Shown in pieces: positions 1-5,966 of a DNA stretch of 9,637 bases (the first letter of the stretch is position 1; every line of letters starts with the position of its first letter). The DNA is taken from the NCBI GenBank assembly GCA_947460165.1, contig CANHKH010000088.1, positions 1-9,637 on the forward strand, read 5' to 3'. Under the pieces are notes generated by a model. That model ran no database searches and was not told the DNA's origin. It was given only the letters and a program-made list of their open reading frames with translations. This DNA comes from Comamonadaceae bacterium (lineage in GTDB: Bacteria; Pseudomonadota; Gammaproteobacteria; Burkholderiales; Burkholderiaceae_C). Both the position numbers and the translations under genes were made by a program.

Positions 1-197
1 GTCACCATCCACAGGCCAAACATGGCGCTGCTCAGGTTCACCAGCGACTCCATGGCGTCGGCCAGCAGGCCCACCGAGCCTGTGAGCCACCAGGCGCCGG
101 TCTTGAGCGCCATGGTCAGCAGGGCGGCGGCCACGGAGGCCAGCAGCAAGCGCTGAGGCGTGAGCTTGTCCAGGGACAGGGCGACTGAAAGGGTCAT
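1..197 (-). CDS. Cation diffusion facilitator (CDF) transporter, N-terminal fragment
   Basis: Only the first 65 codons are visible; the gene runs off the left edge. CDF proteins are inner-membrane antiporters that export divalent metals (Zn, Fe, Mn, Co) in exchange for protons. The fragment has a short cytoplasmic leader, a hydrophobic segment at about residues 17-36 (TM1), then the family signature TGSVGLLADAMESLVNL at about 39-55, which begins TM2. The TM2 metal-site positions, which are DxxxD in E. coli FieF, here read E50 and N54 by my alignment. The start chosen is the ATG at 197; an AGGG lies almost against it, so the ribosome site is poorly placed. The gene lies 58 bases downstream of tyrS on the same strand, with no convincing terminator between. 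The metal specificity cannot be stated. Confidence 0.85.
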   Translation of the reverse strand, partial: MTLSVALSLDKLTPQRLLLASVAAALLTMALKTGAWWLTGSVGLLADAMESLVNLSSAMFGLWMV

Positions 198-255
198 GCC
201 CTGATTGTGGTCGGGGGCCGGGCGTGAACGAGCCGGTCAATGGCTCAAAAAAGCC

Positions 256-1488
256 TCAGCCCAGAGTGACTCGGGCAAATTTGCGCTTGCCGACCTGCAC
301 CACATAGGTGCCTGCGTCCAGCTTGAGCCCTTTGTCGCTGAGCACGCTGGAGTCCACCCGCACGCCGCCGCCGTCAATCAAGCGGCCCGCTTCGCTGGTG
401 GAGGGCGCCAGACCCGCGCTTTTGAGCAAGGCCGTGATGCCCATGGGCGCGCCGCTCAGGGCCAGTTCAGGAATGTCATCGGGCACGCCGCCTTTGCTGC
501 GGTTGACAAAATCTTGCTCGGCCGCCTCGGCCGCCGCCAGGCTGTGAAAGCGCGCCGTGATTTCCTTGGCCAGCGCCACCTTGGCCTCTTTGGGGTTGCG
601 CCCGCCCGCCACCTCTTGCTTGAGCGCCGCTATGGCCGGCATGGACTGGAAAGACAGCAGCGTGTACCAGCGCCACATCAACTCGTCAGAAATTGACAGC
701 ACCTTGGCATACATGGTGTTGGCGTCTTCAGAAATACCGATGTAGTTGTTTTTGCTCTTGGACATTTTGTCCACGCCGTCCAGGCCTTCGAGCAGCGGCA
801 TGGTCAAGATGCACTGAGGCTCTTGGCCGTATTCCTGCTGCAGGTGCCGGCCCATGAGCAGGTTGAATTTTTGGTCAGTGCCGCCCAGCTCCAGGTCGCT
901 CTTGAGGGCCACGCTGTCGTAGCCCTGCATCAAGGGGTAGAGAAATTCGTGGACTGAAATGGGGGTGCCGGCCTTGAAACGGTCGTTGAAGTCGTTGCGC
1001 TCCATCATGCGGGCCACGGTGTATTTGGCCGCCAGCTCAATCATGCCCATGGCCCCCAGGGGCAAGCTCCACTCGCTGTTGTAGCGAATTTCCGTGCGCG
1101 CGGGGTCCAGCACCATGCTCGCTTGCTTGTAATAGGTCTCGGCGTTGGCCTTGATCTGCTCGGGCGTGAGCGGCGGGCGCGTGGTGTTGCGCCCGGAGGG
1201 ATCGCCAATCAAGCTGGTGAAGTCACCGATCAGGAAAATCACCTGGTGGCCCAGGTCCTGCAATTGGCGCAGCTTGTTCAAGACCACCGTGTGGCCCAGG
1301 TGGATGTCGGGGGCGGTGGGATCCAGCCCCAGCTTGATGCGCAGCGGCTGGCCGCTTTGCTCAGAACGCTGCAACTTGCGAATCCAATCGGCCTGGGGAA
1401 TGAGCTCTTCACAGCCTCGCAGGGTCACGGCCAGCGCCGCCTGGACCGCATCTGACAAGGGGGCGGCGGAGGGAAGGGGTTGATTCAT
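256..1488 (-). CDS. tyrS: Tyrosyl-tRNA synthetase (KMSKS-type)
   Basis: The product charges tRNA-Tyr with tyrosine in the cytoplasm and is a class I aminoacyl-tRNA synthetase. It has 410 residues from the chosen start, usual for the short TyrRS group. The HIGH-type signature is HLGH at 63-66 and the second ATP-binding signature is KMSKS at 241-245; the latter places it in the TyrS2/TyrZ-like group rather than with E. coli TyrS, whose loop differs. The anticodon-binding C-terminus carries an S4-like domain at about 345-407 (GRLIDGGGVRVD). The frame stays open upstream to 1620, but the ATG at 1488 (MNQPLPS) is preferred: the extra 44 residues would be atypical, would cover the likely promoter and would run into the divergent peptidase leader. 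The CDF transporter follows after 58 bases and may be co-transcribed. Confidence 0.95.
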   Translation of the reverse strand: MNQPLPSAAPLSDAVQAALAVTLRGCEELIPQADWIRKLQRSEQSGQPLRIKLGLDPTAPDIHLGHTVVLNKLRQLQDLGHQVIFLIGDFTSLIGDPSGRNTTRPPLTPEQIKANAETYYKQASMVLDPARTEIRYNSEWSLPLGAMGMIELAAKYTVARMMERNDFNDRFKAGTPISVHEFLYPLMQGYDSVALKSDLELGGTDQKFNLLMGRHLQQEYGQEPQCILTMPLLEGLDGVDKMSKSKNNYIGISEDANTMYAKVLSISDELMWRWYTLLSFQSMPAIAALKQEVAGGRNPKEAKVALAKEITARFHSLAAAEAAEQDFVNRSKGGVPDDIPELALSGAPMGITALLKSAGLAPSTSEAGRLIDGGGVRVDSSVLSDKGLKLDAGTYVVQVGKRKFARVTLG

Positions 1489-1533
1489 AAGGGTTTTCAA
1501 GGTCGGGGATGCGCTGCCTGGCCTCTGCAGGGG

Positions 1534-1560
1534 CTTATAATTGACAGTTCTATTTGTTGA
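1534..1560 (-). promoter_or_regulatory. Weak candidate promoter for tyrS
   Basis: On the minus strand TATAAG (1539-1534) makes a fair -10 box. TCAACA (1560-1555) matches the -35 consensus at four of six positions with a short 15-base spacer. This would give a leader of about 40 bases before the tyrS ATG. It lies in the AT-richest part of an otherwise GC-rich divergent gap. It is a by-eye match only. Confidence 0.25.
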
Positions 1561-1673
1561 GTAGACCTGACTTCTATTGTAAGGTCGAGGTTTTGACCAG
1601 GGGTTTGGCCCCTGTGCCATGGCCCAAAGTTCAGCCCATCACGTCATTGACATGCGCCCTTGAAAGATTTGCG

Positions 1674-3041
1674 TTGAAGCCCTACACCCCGTCATCGTCC
1701 GTAGACCAAGTGCTGGATTCATTGCGCCGCCATCCTAGGCGCGTGATGGCGGCATTGGCGACGGTGCTCTTGGGCACAGGCGTGACGGCGTTTGGCGTGG
1801 CGCCTTTGGCCCCCGATGCCGCCGACCTGCCCGTGGTGCAGGTGGTCGAGCAGGTGCAGCCTTTGCCCGTGCGCAGCCAGACCGATGCCCTGCTGGACCA
1901 CCGCTTTAGCCTCTACCGCACCGAAGTCACCCGCAGCAGCGACAGCGCCGACAGCCTGCTGCGCCGCCTGAATTTGGCCGACCCCGCTGCCGCCGCCTTT
2001 TTGCGCCAAGACGCCCTGGTGCGCCAGCTTTTGCTGGGCCGTGCCGGCAGAACGGTGACCGCCGAAGCCAATGACGAGCAGCAGTTGCTCAAGCTGTCCA
2101 CGCGCTGGGCCACCGACGACGAGAATTTTTTCCAACGCCTGGTGATTGAGCGCAAGGGCAAAGGCTTTGCCTCCCGCGTGGAGAGCGCGCCTTACACCCG
2201 CTCATCACGCCTGGCCACCGGCCTGATCAAAAGCTCGCTGTTTGCCGCCACCGACGAGGCCGGCCTGCCTGATTCGATCGCCACCCAGATTGCTGAAATC
2301 TTCTCAGGCGACATCGACTTTCATCGCAGCCTGCGCAAGGGCGACCGCTTCAGCGTGCTCTACGAAACGCTGGAGGCCGACGGCGAAGCCCTGCGCCCAG
2401 GCCGCGTGCTGAGCACCGAATTCATCAATGCGGGCAAGGCCTTGCAAGCCATGTGGTTCCGTGACGACACCCAGCCACGCGGCCCCAAGGGCGAGGTGCG
2501 GGGCGCCTATTTCAGCCTGGACGGCAAGAGCCTGCGGCGCGCGTATCTCGCCTCGCCCATGGAATTTTCGCGCATGACCAGCGGCTTCAAAATGCGCCTG
2601 CACCCCATCCACAACACCTGGCGTGCCCACCTCGGCGTGGACTACGGCGCGCCCACAGGCACGCCTGTGCGCTCGGTGGGCGACGGTGTGGTGGAGTTTG
2701 CCGGCAGCCAAAATGGTTTTGGCAACGTGGTGTTCATCAACCATGGCAAAGGCCACACCACGGTGTATGCCCACCTGTCTCGCATTTTGGTGAAAAAGGG
2801 CGAGCGCGTGAGCCAGAGTCAGCACATTGGTGCGGTGGGCGCCACGGGCTGGGCCACCGGCCCGCACCTGCACTTTGAATTCCGCATTGCTGGCGTCCAC
2901 AAAGACCCCTTGACCATTGCCAAGCAAAGCGACAACGTGCCCCTGTCAGCGGCCGCCATGCCCGCTTTTCGCCAAATGGCAGGCCTGATGCGCCAGCAGC
3001 TCGATGCGGCCGGCGTGATGCAGCAAAGCCGCGCCGAATAA
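1674..3041 (+). CDS. M23 family murein DD-endopeptidase, MepM/Csd3-like
   Basis: Probable periplasmic, membrane-anchored zinc metallopeptidase that cuts peptidoglycan cross-links. From the chosen start it is 455 residues, close to E. coli MepM (440). A cytoplasmic stretch with an RRHPRR cluster precedes one hydrophobic segment at about 24-45, which fits a signal anchor. A small LysM/OapA-like region (about 90-112) and a Csd3/MepM-type middle domain (about 140-235) follow. The LytM/M23 catalytic domain has HLGVD (H319, D323), HTTVYAHL (H367) and GPHLHFEF (H398, H400), so the full zinc and catalytic set is present. The start is uncertain: the frame is open from a TTG at 1554 and has another TTG at 1647. 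I chose TTG 1674 because GAAAG lies 7 bases upstream and the anchor is then close to the N-terminus. anmK follows after 37 bases. Confidence 0.9.
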   Translation: MKPYTPSSSVDQVLDSLRRHPRRVMAALATVLLGTGVTAFGVAPLAPDAADLPVVQVVEQVQPLPVRSQTDALLDHRFSLYRTEVTRSSDSADSLLRRLNLADPAAAAFLRQDALVRQLLLGRAGRTVTAEANDEQQLLKLSTRWATDDENFFQRLVIERKGKGFASRVESAPYTRSSRLATGLIKSSLFAATDEAGLPDSIATQIAEIFSGDIDFHRSLRKGDRFSVLYETLEADGEALRPGRVLSTEFINAGKALQAMWFRDDTQPRGPKGEVRGAYFSLDGKSLRRAYLASPMEFSRMTSGFKMRLHPIHNTWRAHLGVDYGAPTGTPVRSVGDGVVEFAGSQNGFGNVVFINHGKGHTTVYAHLSRILVKKGERVSQSQHIGAVGATGWATGPHLHFEFRIAGVHKDPLTIAKQSDNVPLSAAAMPAFRQMAGLMRQQLDAAGVMQQSRAE

Positions 3042-3078
3042 CACTCGGTTTGCGCAGAGGTCGGATGCGGACCCCGAC

Positions 3079-4236
3079 TTGAATTCCCCCTCGCCCTCTT
3101 CAGAGCTGTTCATAGGCCTCATGTCCGGCACCTCGCTGGACGGGGCCGATGGGGTGCTGGTCGACTTCAGCGCTTCGCCCCGCGTGTTGGCCTTCGCCAG
3201 CCGCAGCTTTTCCGCCGATTTTCGGCAAGAGCTCTTGGCCCTGAACACCCCCGGCCCCAACGAGCTCCACCGCGCAGCCCTGGCGGCCCACACCCTGGTG
3301 GCGGTGTATGCCGAGGTGGTGGCCGAGCTGCAAGCGCAGGCCCTTGAGCAGCACGCTGGGCCCATCAGGGCCGTAGGCGCGCACGGCCAAACCGTCAGGC
3401 ACAGGCCACAGGCGTTTGGCGGCAGCGGCTACACCCTGCAATTGAACAACCCGGCGCTGCTGGCAGAACTCACCGGCCTGGACGTGGTGGCCGACTTTCG
3501 CACGGCCGATCTGGCCGCCGGCGGCCAGGGTGCGCCCTTGGTGCCCGCTTTTCATGCGGCCTTGTGGGCCGAGCCCGGCCGTTCGGTGGCAGTGCTCAAC
3601 ATAGGCGGCATCAGCAACCTCACCTTGCTGCCCGCCCAGGGGCTGGTGCGGGGCTTTGACTGCGGCCCTGGCAACGCCTTGCTGGACCACTGGTGTGAAC
3701 TGCACACCGGCCAGCCTTTTGACCAGGCAGGCGCCTGGGCAGCCTCGGGACGCATCCACCATGGCTTGTTGCAGGCCTTGCTGGCCGAGCCTTTTTTCAG
3801 CCAGCCCCCCCCAAAAAGCACAGGGCGAGACTTGTTCAACCCCGCCTGGCTGCAAGCCAAGTTGGCGTCCATCCAGGACCCCCTCGAGCCCGCCGATGTG
3901 CAGGCCAGCCTGACTGCCATGAGCGCGCAAGCCTGCGCCCGCGACCTGCTCACCTGGGCACCTCAGACGCAGGACTTGCTGGTGTGTGGCGGCGGCGCAC
4001 TCAACCGCAGCTTGATGCAGCACTTGCAAGCGGCCCTGCCCGGCATTTCTGTGCGTCCCACAGACGATGCAGGCCTGCCGGTCATGCAGGTGGAAGCCGC
4101 TGCCTTTGCCTGGCTGGCCAAGGCCTGGTGTGACCGCCAGCCTGCGAGCTTGCCCGCCGTCACGGGGGCGCGTGGTGCGCGCGTGCTGGGCGCGCTTTAC
4201 CCTGCCAGCGGTGCAGTCACCACCGCACCCGCTTGA
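3079..4236 (+). CDS. anmK: Anhydro-N-acetylmuramic acid kinase
   Basis: Cytoplasmic sugar kinase of peptidoglycan recycling. It hydrolyses the 1,6-anhydro ring of anhydro-MurNAc and phosphorylates it to MurNAc-6-phosphate using ATP. The product has 385 residues (E. coli 369). Family signatures run in order: GLMSGTSLDGADGVL at about 13-27, GAHGQTVRHRP near 95-105, the VVADFRTADLAAGGQGAPLVPAFH block near 140-160, VLNIGGISNL and GFDCGPGNALLDHW near 170-200, and CGGGALNRSLM followed by PTDDAGLPVMQVEAAAFAWLA in the C-terminal half. The start is TTG 3079: an in-frame stop at 3016-3018 lies upstream and no other start codon occurs between, while the next ATG (3121) would cut into the GLMSGTSLDG nucleotide-binding motif. 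It sits 37 bases after the peptidase, likely one transcript, and ends at a hairpin terminator shared with erpA. Confidence 0.95.
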   Translation: MNSPSPSSELFIGLMSGTSLDGADGVLVDFSASPRVLAFASRSFSADFRQELLALNTPGPNELHRAALAAHTLVAVYAEVVAELQAQALEQHAGPIRAVGAHGQTVRHRPQAFGGSGYTLQLNNPALLAELTGLDVVADFRTADLAAGGQGAPLVPAFHAALWAEPGRSVAVLNIGGISNLTLLPAQGLVRGFDCGPGNALLDHWCELHTGQPFDQAGAWAASGRIHHGLLQALLAEPFFSQPPPKSTGRDLFNPAWLQAKLASIQDPLEPADVQASLTAMSAQACARDLLTWAPQTQDLLVCGGGALNRSLMQHLQAALPGISVRPTDDAGLPVMQVEAAAFAWLAKAWCDRQPASLPAVTGARGARVLGALYPASGAVTTAPA

Positions 4237-4271
4237 GCGACGCACTCAGCGTGACCCTCACGCCTGAAGCA

Positions 4272-4297
4272 AAAAAGGACCCTGAAGGGTCCTTTTT
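4272..4297. terminator. Bidirectional intrinsic terminator between anmK and erpA
   Basis: A perfect 11-base inverted repeat, AAAAAGGACCC (4272-4282) and GGGTCCTTTTT (4287-4297), encloses a TGAA loop. GC-rich stem bases are flanked by an A-tract on one side and a T-tract on the other, so the hairpin has a U-run when read from either strand. It sits between the convergent 3' ends of anmK (4236) and erpA (4318), where one shared terminator is expected. Confidence 0.92.
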
Positions 4298-4317
4298 GCT
4301 GACTGAGGCTGAAAAGC

Positions 4318-4695
4318 TCAGGTCGAAAAACTGGAGCCGCAGCCGCAGGTGCTGGTGGCGTTGGGGTTTTTGATCACGAACTGCGCGCCTTCGAGGTCGT
4401 CTTTGTAGTCGATTTCGGCACCCACCAAGTACTGGTAGCTCATGGCGTCGATGAGCAAAGACACGCCGCCCTTGCTCAGGGTGGTGTCGTCTTCGTTGAC
4501 GATTTCGTCAAAGGTGAAGCCGTACTGGAAGCCCGAGCAGCCGCCGCCTTGAACGAACACGCGCAGTTTGAGGTCGGGGTTGCCTTCTTCAGCGATCAGG
4601 TCTGCCACTTTCGCGGCAGCCGCGTCGGTGAAGACAAAGGGGTCGGGCATGACAGGCATCTGTGCGGTGGGAATCTGTTCGGCTAGGGCGCTCAT
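4318..4695 (-). CDS. erpA: A-type iron-sulfur carrier / insertion protein ErpA
   Basis: ErpA carries a [4Fe-4S] cluster from the Isc/Suf assembly machinery to target enzymes, in E. coli including isoprenoid-synthesis enzymes. The protein has 125 residues. The three cluster-ligand cysteines are C53 (in QGGGCSGFQYGF) and C117 and C119 (in TSTCGCGSSF), which is the standard A-type spacing and ending. The N-terminal 20 residues are a variable leader, longer than in E. coli (114 residues). GAGGAG lies a few bases before the ATG at 4695 and fixes the start. The gene is transcribed alone, convergent with anmK and downstream of the terminator that closes the rplM-rpsI operon. IscA and SufA share the cysteine pattern; the VFTDAAAAKVADLIAEEGNPDLKLRV start favours ErpA. 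Confidence 0.94.
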   Translation of the reverse strand: MSALAEQIPTAQMPVMPDPFVFTDAAAAKVADLIAEEGNPDLKLRVFVQGGGCSGFQYGFTFDEIVNEDDTTLSKGGVSLLIDAMSYQYLVGAEIDYKDDLEGAQFVIKNPNATSTCGCGSSFST

Positions 4696-4765
4696 GGCGG
4701 GCTCCTCGGGTGAGCTGAAAATCTAAAAGAGGCAATACTACAGTAATTTGATCAACCACAGGCCC

Positions 4766-4777
4766 TGAACGAGTTCA
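4766..4777. repeat. 12-base palindrome upstream of erpA
   Basis: TGAACGAGTTCA is a perfect palindrome except for its two central bases (GA), and it is flanked by CCC and AGGG, which extend the symmetry imperfectly. It lies about 70 bases upstream of the erpA start and downstream of the rpsI terminator. It could be a protein-binding site for erpA control or a small hairpin; no assignment to a known regulator is made. Confidence 0.3.
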
Positions 4778-4819
4778 AGGGCTTCAATGGCCAACACGCA
4801 GGCTGGCCCGATCGTCTGC

Positions 4820-4855
4820 AAAAAAGCCGCCGTGGCTTTGCAACCGCGGCGGCTT
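4820..4855 (-). terminator. Intrinsic terminator of the rplM-rpsI operon
   Basis: Read on the minus strand, AAGCCGCCG (4855-4847) pairs perfectly with CGGCGGCTT (4832-4824) around a loop of about 14 bases, and a run of Ts (4825-4820) follows at once. It lies about 45 bases after the rpsI stop codon, where the operon should end, and about 125 bases before the erpA start, so it separates the two transcripts. Confidence 0.9.
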
Positions 4856-4899
4856 GGTGTGTGCCCAACGCGCCCGCAAAGGCGCGCCAGCACAAGCGT

Positions 4900-5292
4900 T
4901 TAACGCTTGCTGAACTGCTTGCGGCGACGCGCAGAACGCAAACCGACCTTTTTACGCTCGACCTCGCGGGCATCGCGGGTCACAAAGCCAGCCTGGCTCA
5001 GGGCCGGCTTGAGTGTTGCGTCATAGTCGATCAGGGCGCGGGTGATGCCGTGGCGCACTGCGCCAGCCTGGCCGGACTCGCCGCCACCGTGGACATTGAC
5101 CATGATGTCGAAGGCTTCGACGTTCGCGGTCAACACCAAGGGCTGCTTGACGATCATGATCGAGGTCTCACGGCCAAAATAGGCGGTGATGTCCTTGTCA
5201 TTGACCGTGATCTTGCCGGTGCCTTTTTTCAGAAACACGCGGGCGACGCTGGATTTGCGACGGCCGGTGCCATTGTTCCATTGACCAATCAT
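4900..5292 (-). CDS. rpsI: 30S ribosomal protein S9
   Basis: Small-subunit protein of the head; its basic C-terminal tail reaches the P site and contacts tRNA. The product is 130 residues, the standard length. It begins with the conserved NGTGRRKSSVARVFL, contains the GGGESGQAGAVRHGITRAL block near 70-87, and ends in RRRKQFSKR, with the invariant lysine-arginine end. The ATG at 5292 is set by a GGAG about 5 bases upstream, which follows directly from the stop codon of rplM (TAAGGAG). That overlap of stop and ribosome site, with only 9 bases between the genes, points to translational coupling and a two-gene operon. An intrinsic terminator follows. Confidence 0.98.
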   Translation of the reverse strand: MIGQWNNGTGRRKSSVARVFLKKGTGKITVNDKDITAYFGRETSIMIVKQPLVLTANVEAFDIMVNVHGGGESGQAGAVRHGITRALIDYDATLKPALSQAGFVTRDAREVERKKVGLRSARRRKQFSKR

Positions 5293-5301
5293 CTCGGCTC
5301 C

Positions 5302-5730
5302 TTAGATGTCCAACACTTTGGGCTGCTGGGCCGAATGGGGATGCTCAGCACCACCATAGACCTTGAGCTTTTTGATCATGGCGTAGCCCAGCGGCCCTTT
5401 GGGCAGCATGCCCTTGACGGCCTTTTCCAAGGCGCGGCCAGGGTGCTTGGCTTGCATGTCGCGGAAGTTGGTGGCAGTGATGCCGCCGGGGTAACCGGAG
5501 TGACGGTAGTAGACCTTGTCCAGGGACTTGGTGCCGGTCACACGCAGCTGGGCTGCGTTGATGATGACAATGAAGTCACCGGTATCGACGTGAGGCGTGT
5601 AGATTGGCTTGTGTTTACCACGCAGACGGAGAGCCACTTCGCTGGCGACTCGACCGAGAACCTTGTTGGCTGCGTCAATCACAAACCACTCATGCACCAC
5701 CTCAGCGGGTTTAGCGCTGAAAGTTTTCAT
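5302..5730 (-). CDS. rplM: 50S ribosomal protein L13
   Basis: Early-assembling 23S rRNA-binding protein of the large subunit. It has 142 residues, the standard length, with the conserved WFVIDAANKVLGRVAS start, the LRGKHKPIYTPHVDTGDFIVIINA block, YYRHSGYPGG, and GMLPKGPLGYAMIKKLKVYGGAEHPHSAQQPKVLDI at the C-terminus. The ATG at 5730 has AAGAG 8 bases upstream. It is first in the rplM-rpsI operon, with its own promoter near 5895-5922 and a leader of about 158 bases. In E. coli L13 represses its own operon; whether that holds here is not shown by the sequence, but the leader can form several stems. Confidence 0.98.
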   Translation of the reverse strand: MKTFSAKPAEVVHEWFVIDAANKVLGRVASEVALRLRGKHKPIYTPHVDTGDFIVIINAAQLRVTGTKSLDKVYYRHSGYPGGITATNFRDMQAKHPGRALEKAVKGMLPKGPLGYAMIKKLKVYGGAEHPHSAQQPKVLDI

Positions 5731-5791
5731 GGGTGTGCTCTTGAGGGTTGAACGGCGGCTTCAAAACCTTGAAACCACCGAAACGAGACAT
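5711..5791 (-). other. Possible 26-codon leader ORF overlapping the rplM start
   Basis: An open frame starting at ATG 5791 encodes MSRFGGFKVLKPPFNPQEHT and six further residues, and stops at a TAA (5713-5711) inside the rplM coding region, 20 bases past the rplM start in a different frame. A GGAG lies only 3 bases before the ATG, too close to be ideal; a better GAGGAG (5814-5809) is 17 bases away and instead suits a GTG at 5800 that stops after two codons. It may be chance. If translated, ribosomes would end just inside rplM and could affect its initiation. Confidence 0.15.
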
Positions 5792-5894
5792 CTACTCCAC
5801 GGTCGGTGCTCCTCTGGTGGGAGCCTCTTAGGTGGTGTTCACAGGCTTTGCAGCCCATGTCTTCCGGCGGATGCCAAACGCTGAAGAACCTGAG

Positions 5895-5922
5895 AGTATA
5901 CAAAAACTTCCACTTCAGGCAA
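5895..5922 (-). promoter_or_regulatory. Sigma70-type promoter of rplM-rpsI
   Basis: On the minus strand TTGCCT (5922-5917) and TATACT (5900-5895) are separated by 16 bases; the -10 box matches consensus at five of six positions and the -35 box at four of six, including TTG. Transcription would begin near 5888, giving an untranslated leader of about 158 bases. The leader holds possible stems at 5760-5773, 5776-5808 and 5808-5824. The site lies in the gap shared with divergent rlmJ. Confidence 0.7.
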
Positions 5923-5966
5923 GTTCTGGCGTGTTTCAGGTCTGGTCAGCGGTTAGCATCACGGCC

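Noticed and set aside
230..252. Hairpin GAGCC/GGCTC next to six A/T bases after tyrS
   Set aside because: On the minus strand, the direction of tyrS, the T-run comes before the hairpin rather than after it; on the plus strand the hairpin is followed by A, not T. It is not an intrinsic terminator in either direction.
1541..1546. Perfect TTGACA -35 box on the plus strand ahead of the peptidase
   Set aside because: No acceptable -10 hexamer occurs 16-18 bases downstream (the bases there read about GACCTG), so I do not call a promoter.
1489..1620. 44-residue N-terminal extension of TyrRS from the first available start
   Set aside because: It has no likeness to the TyrRS N-terminus, and it covers the likely promoter region. 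The ATG at 1488 gives a normal-length protein.
2304..2927. 207-residue minus-strand open frame inside the M23 peptidase
   Set aside because: It is opposite the intact zinc-peptidase catalytic domain and has no recognisable motif, so it is a shadow frame.
4861..5751. Long 296-residue plus-strand open frame across rpsI and rplM
   Set aside because: It is the antisense shadow of two unmistakable ribosomal protein genes; its length follows from the codon bias of high-GC genes.
5832..5966. 45-residue N-terminal extension of RlmJ
   Set aside because: RlmJ proteins start at the M-x-SYRHxFHAGN motif; the extension also covers the divergent rplM promoter.
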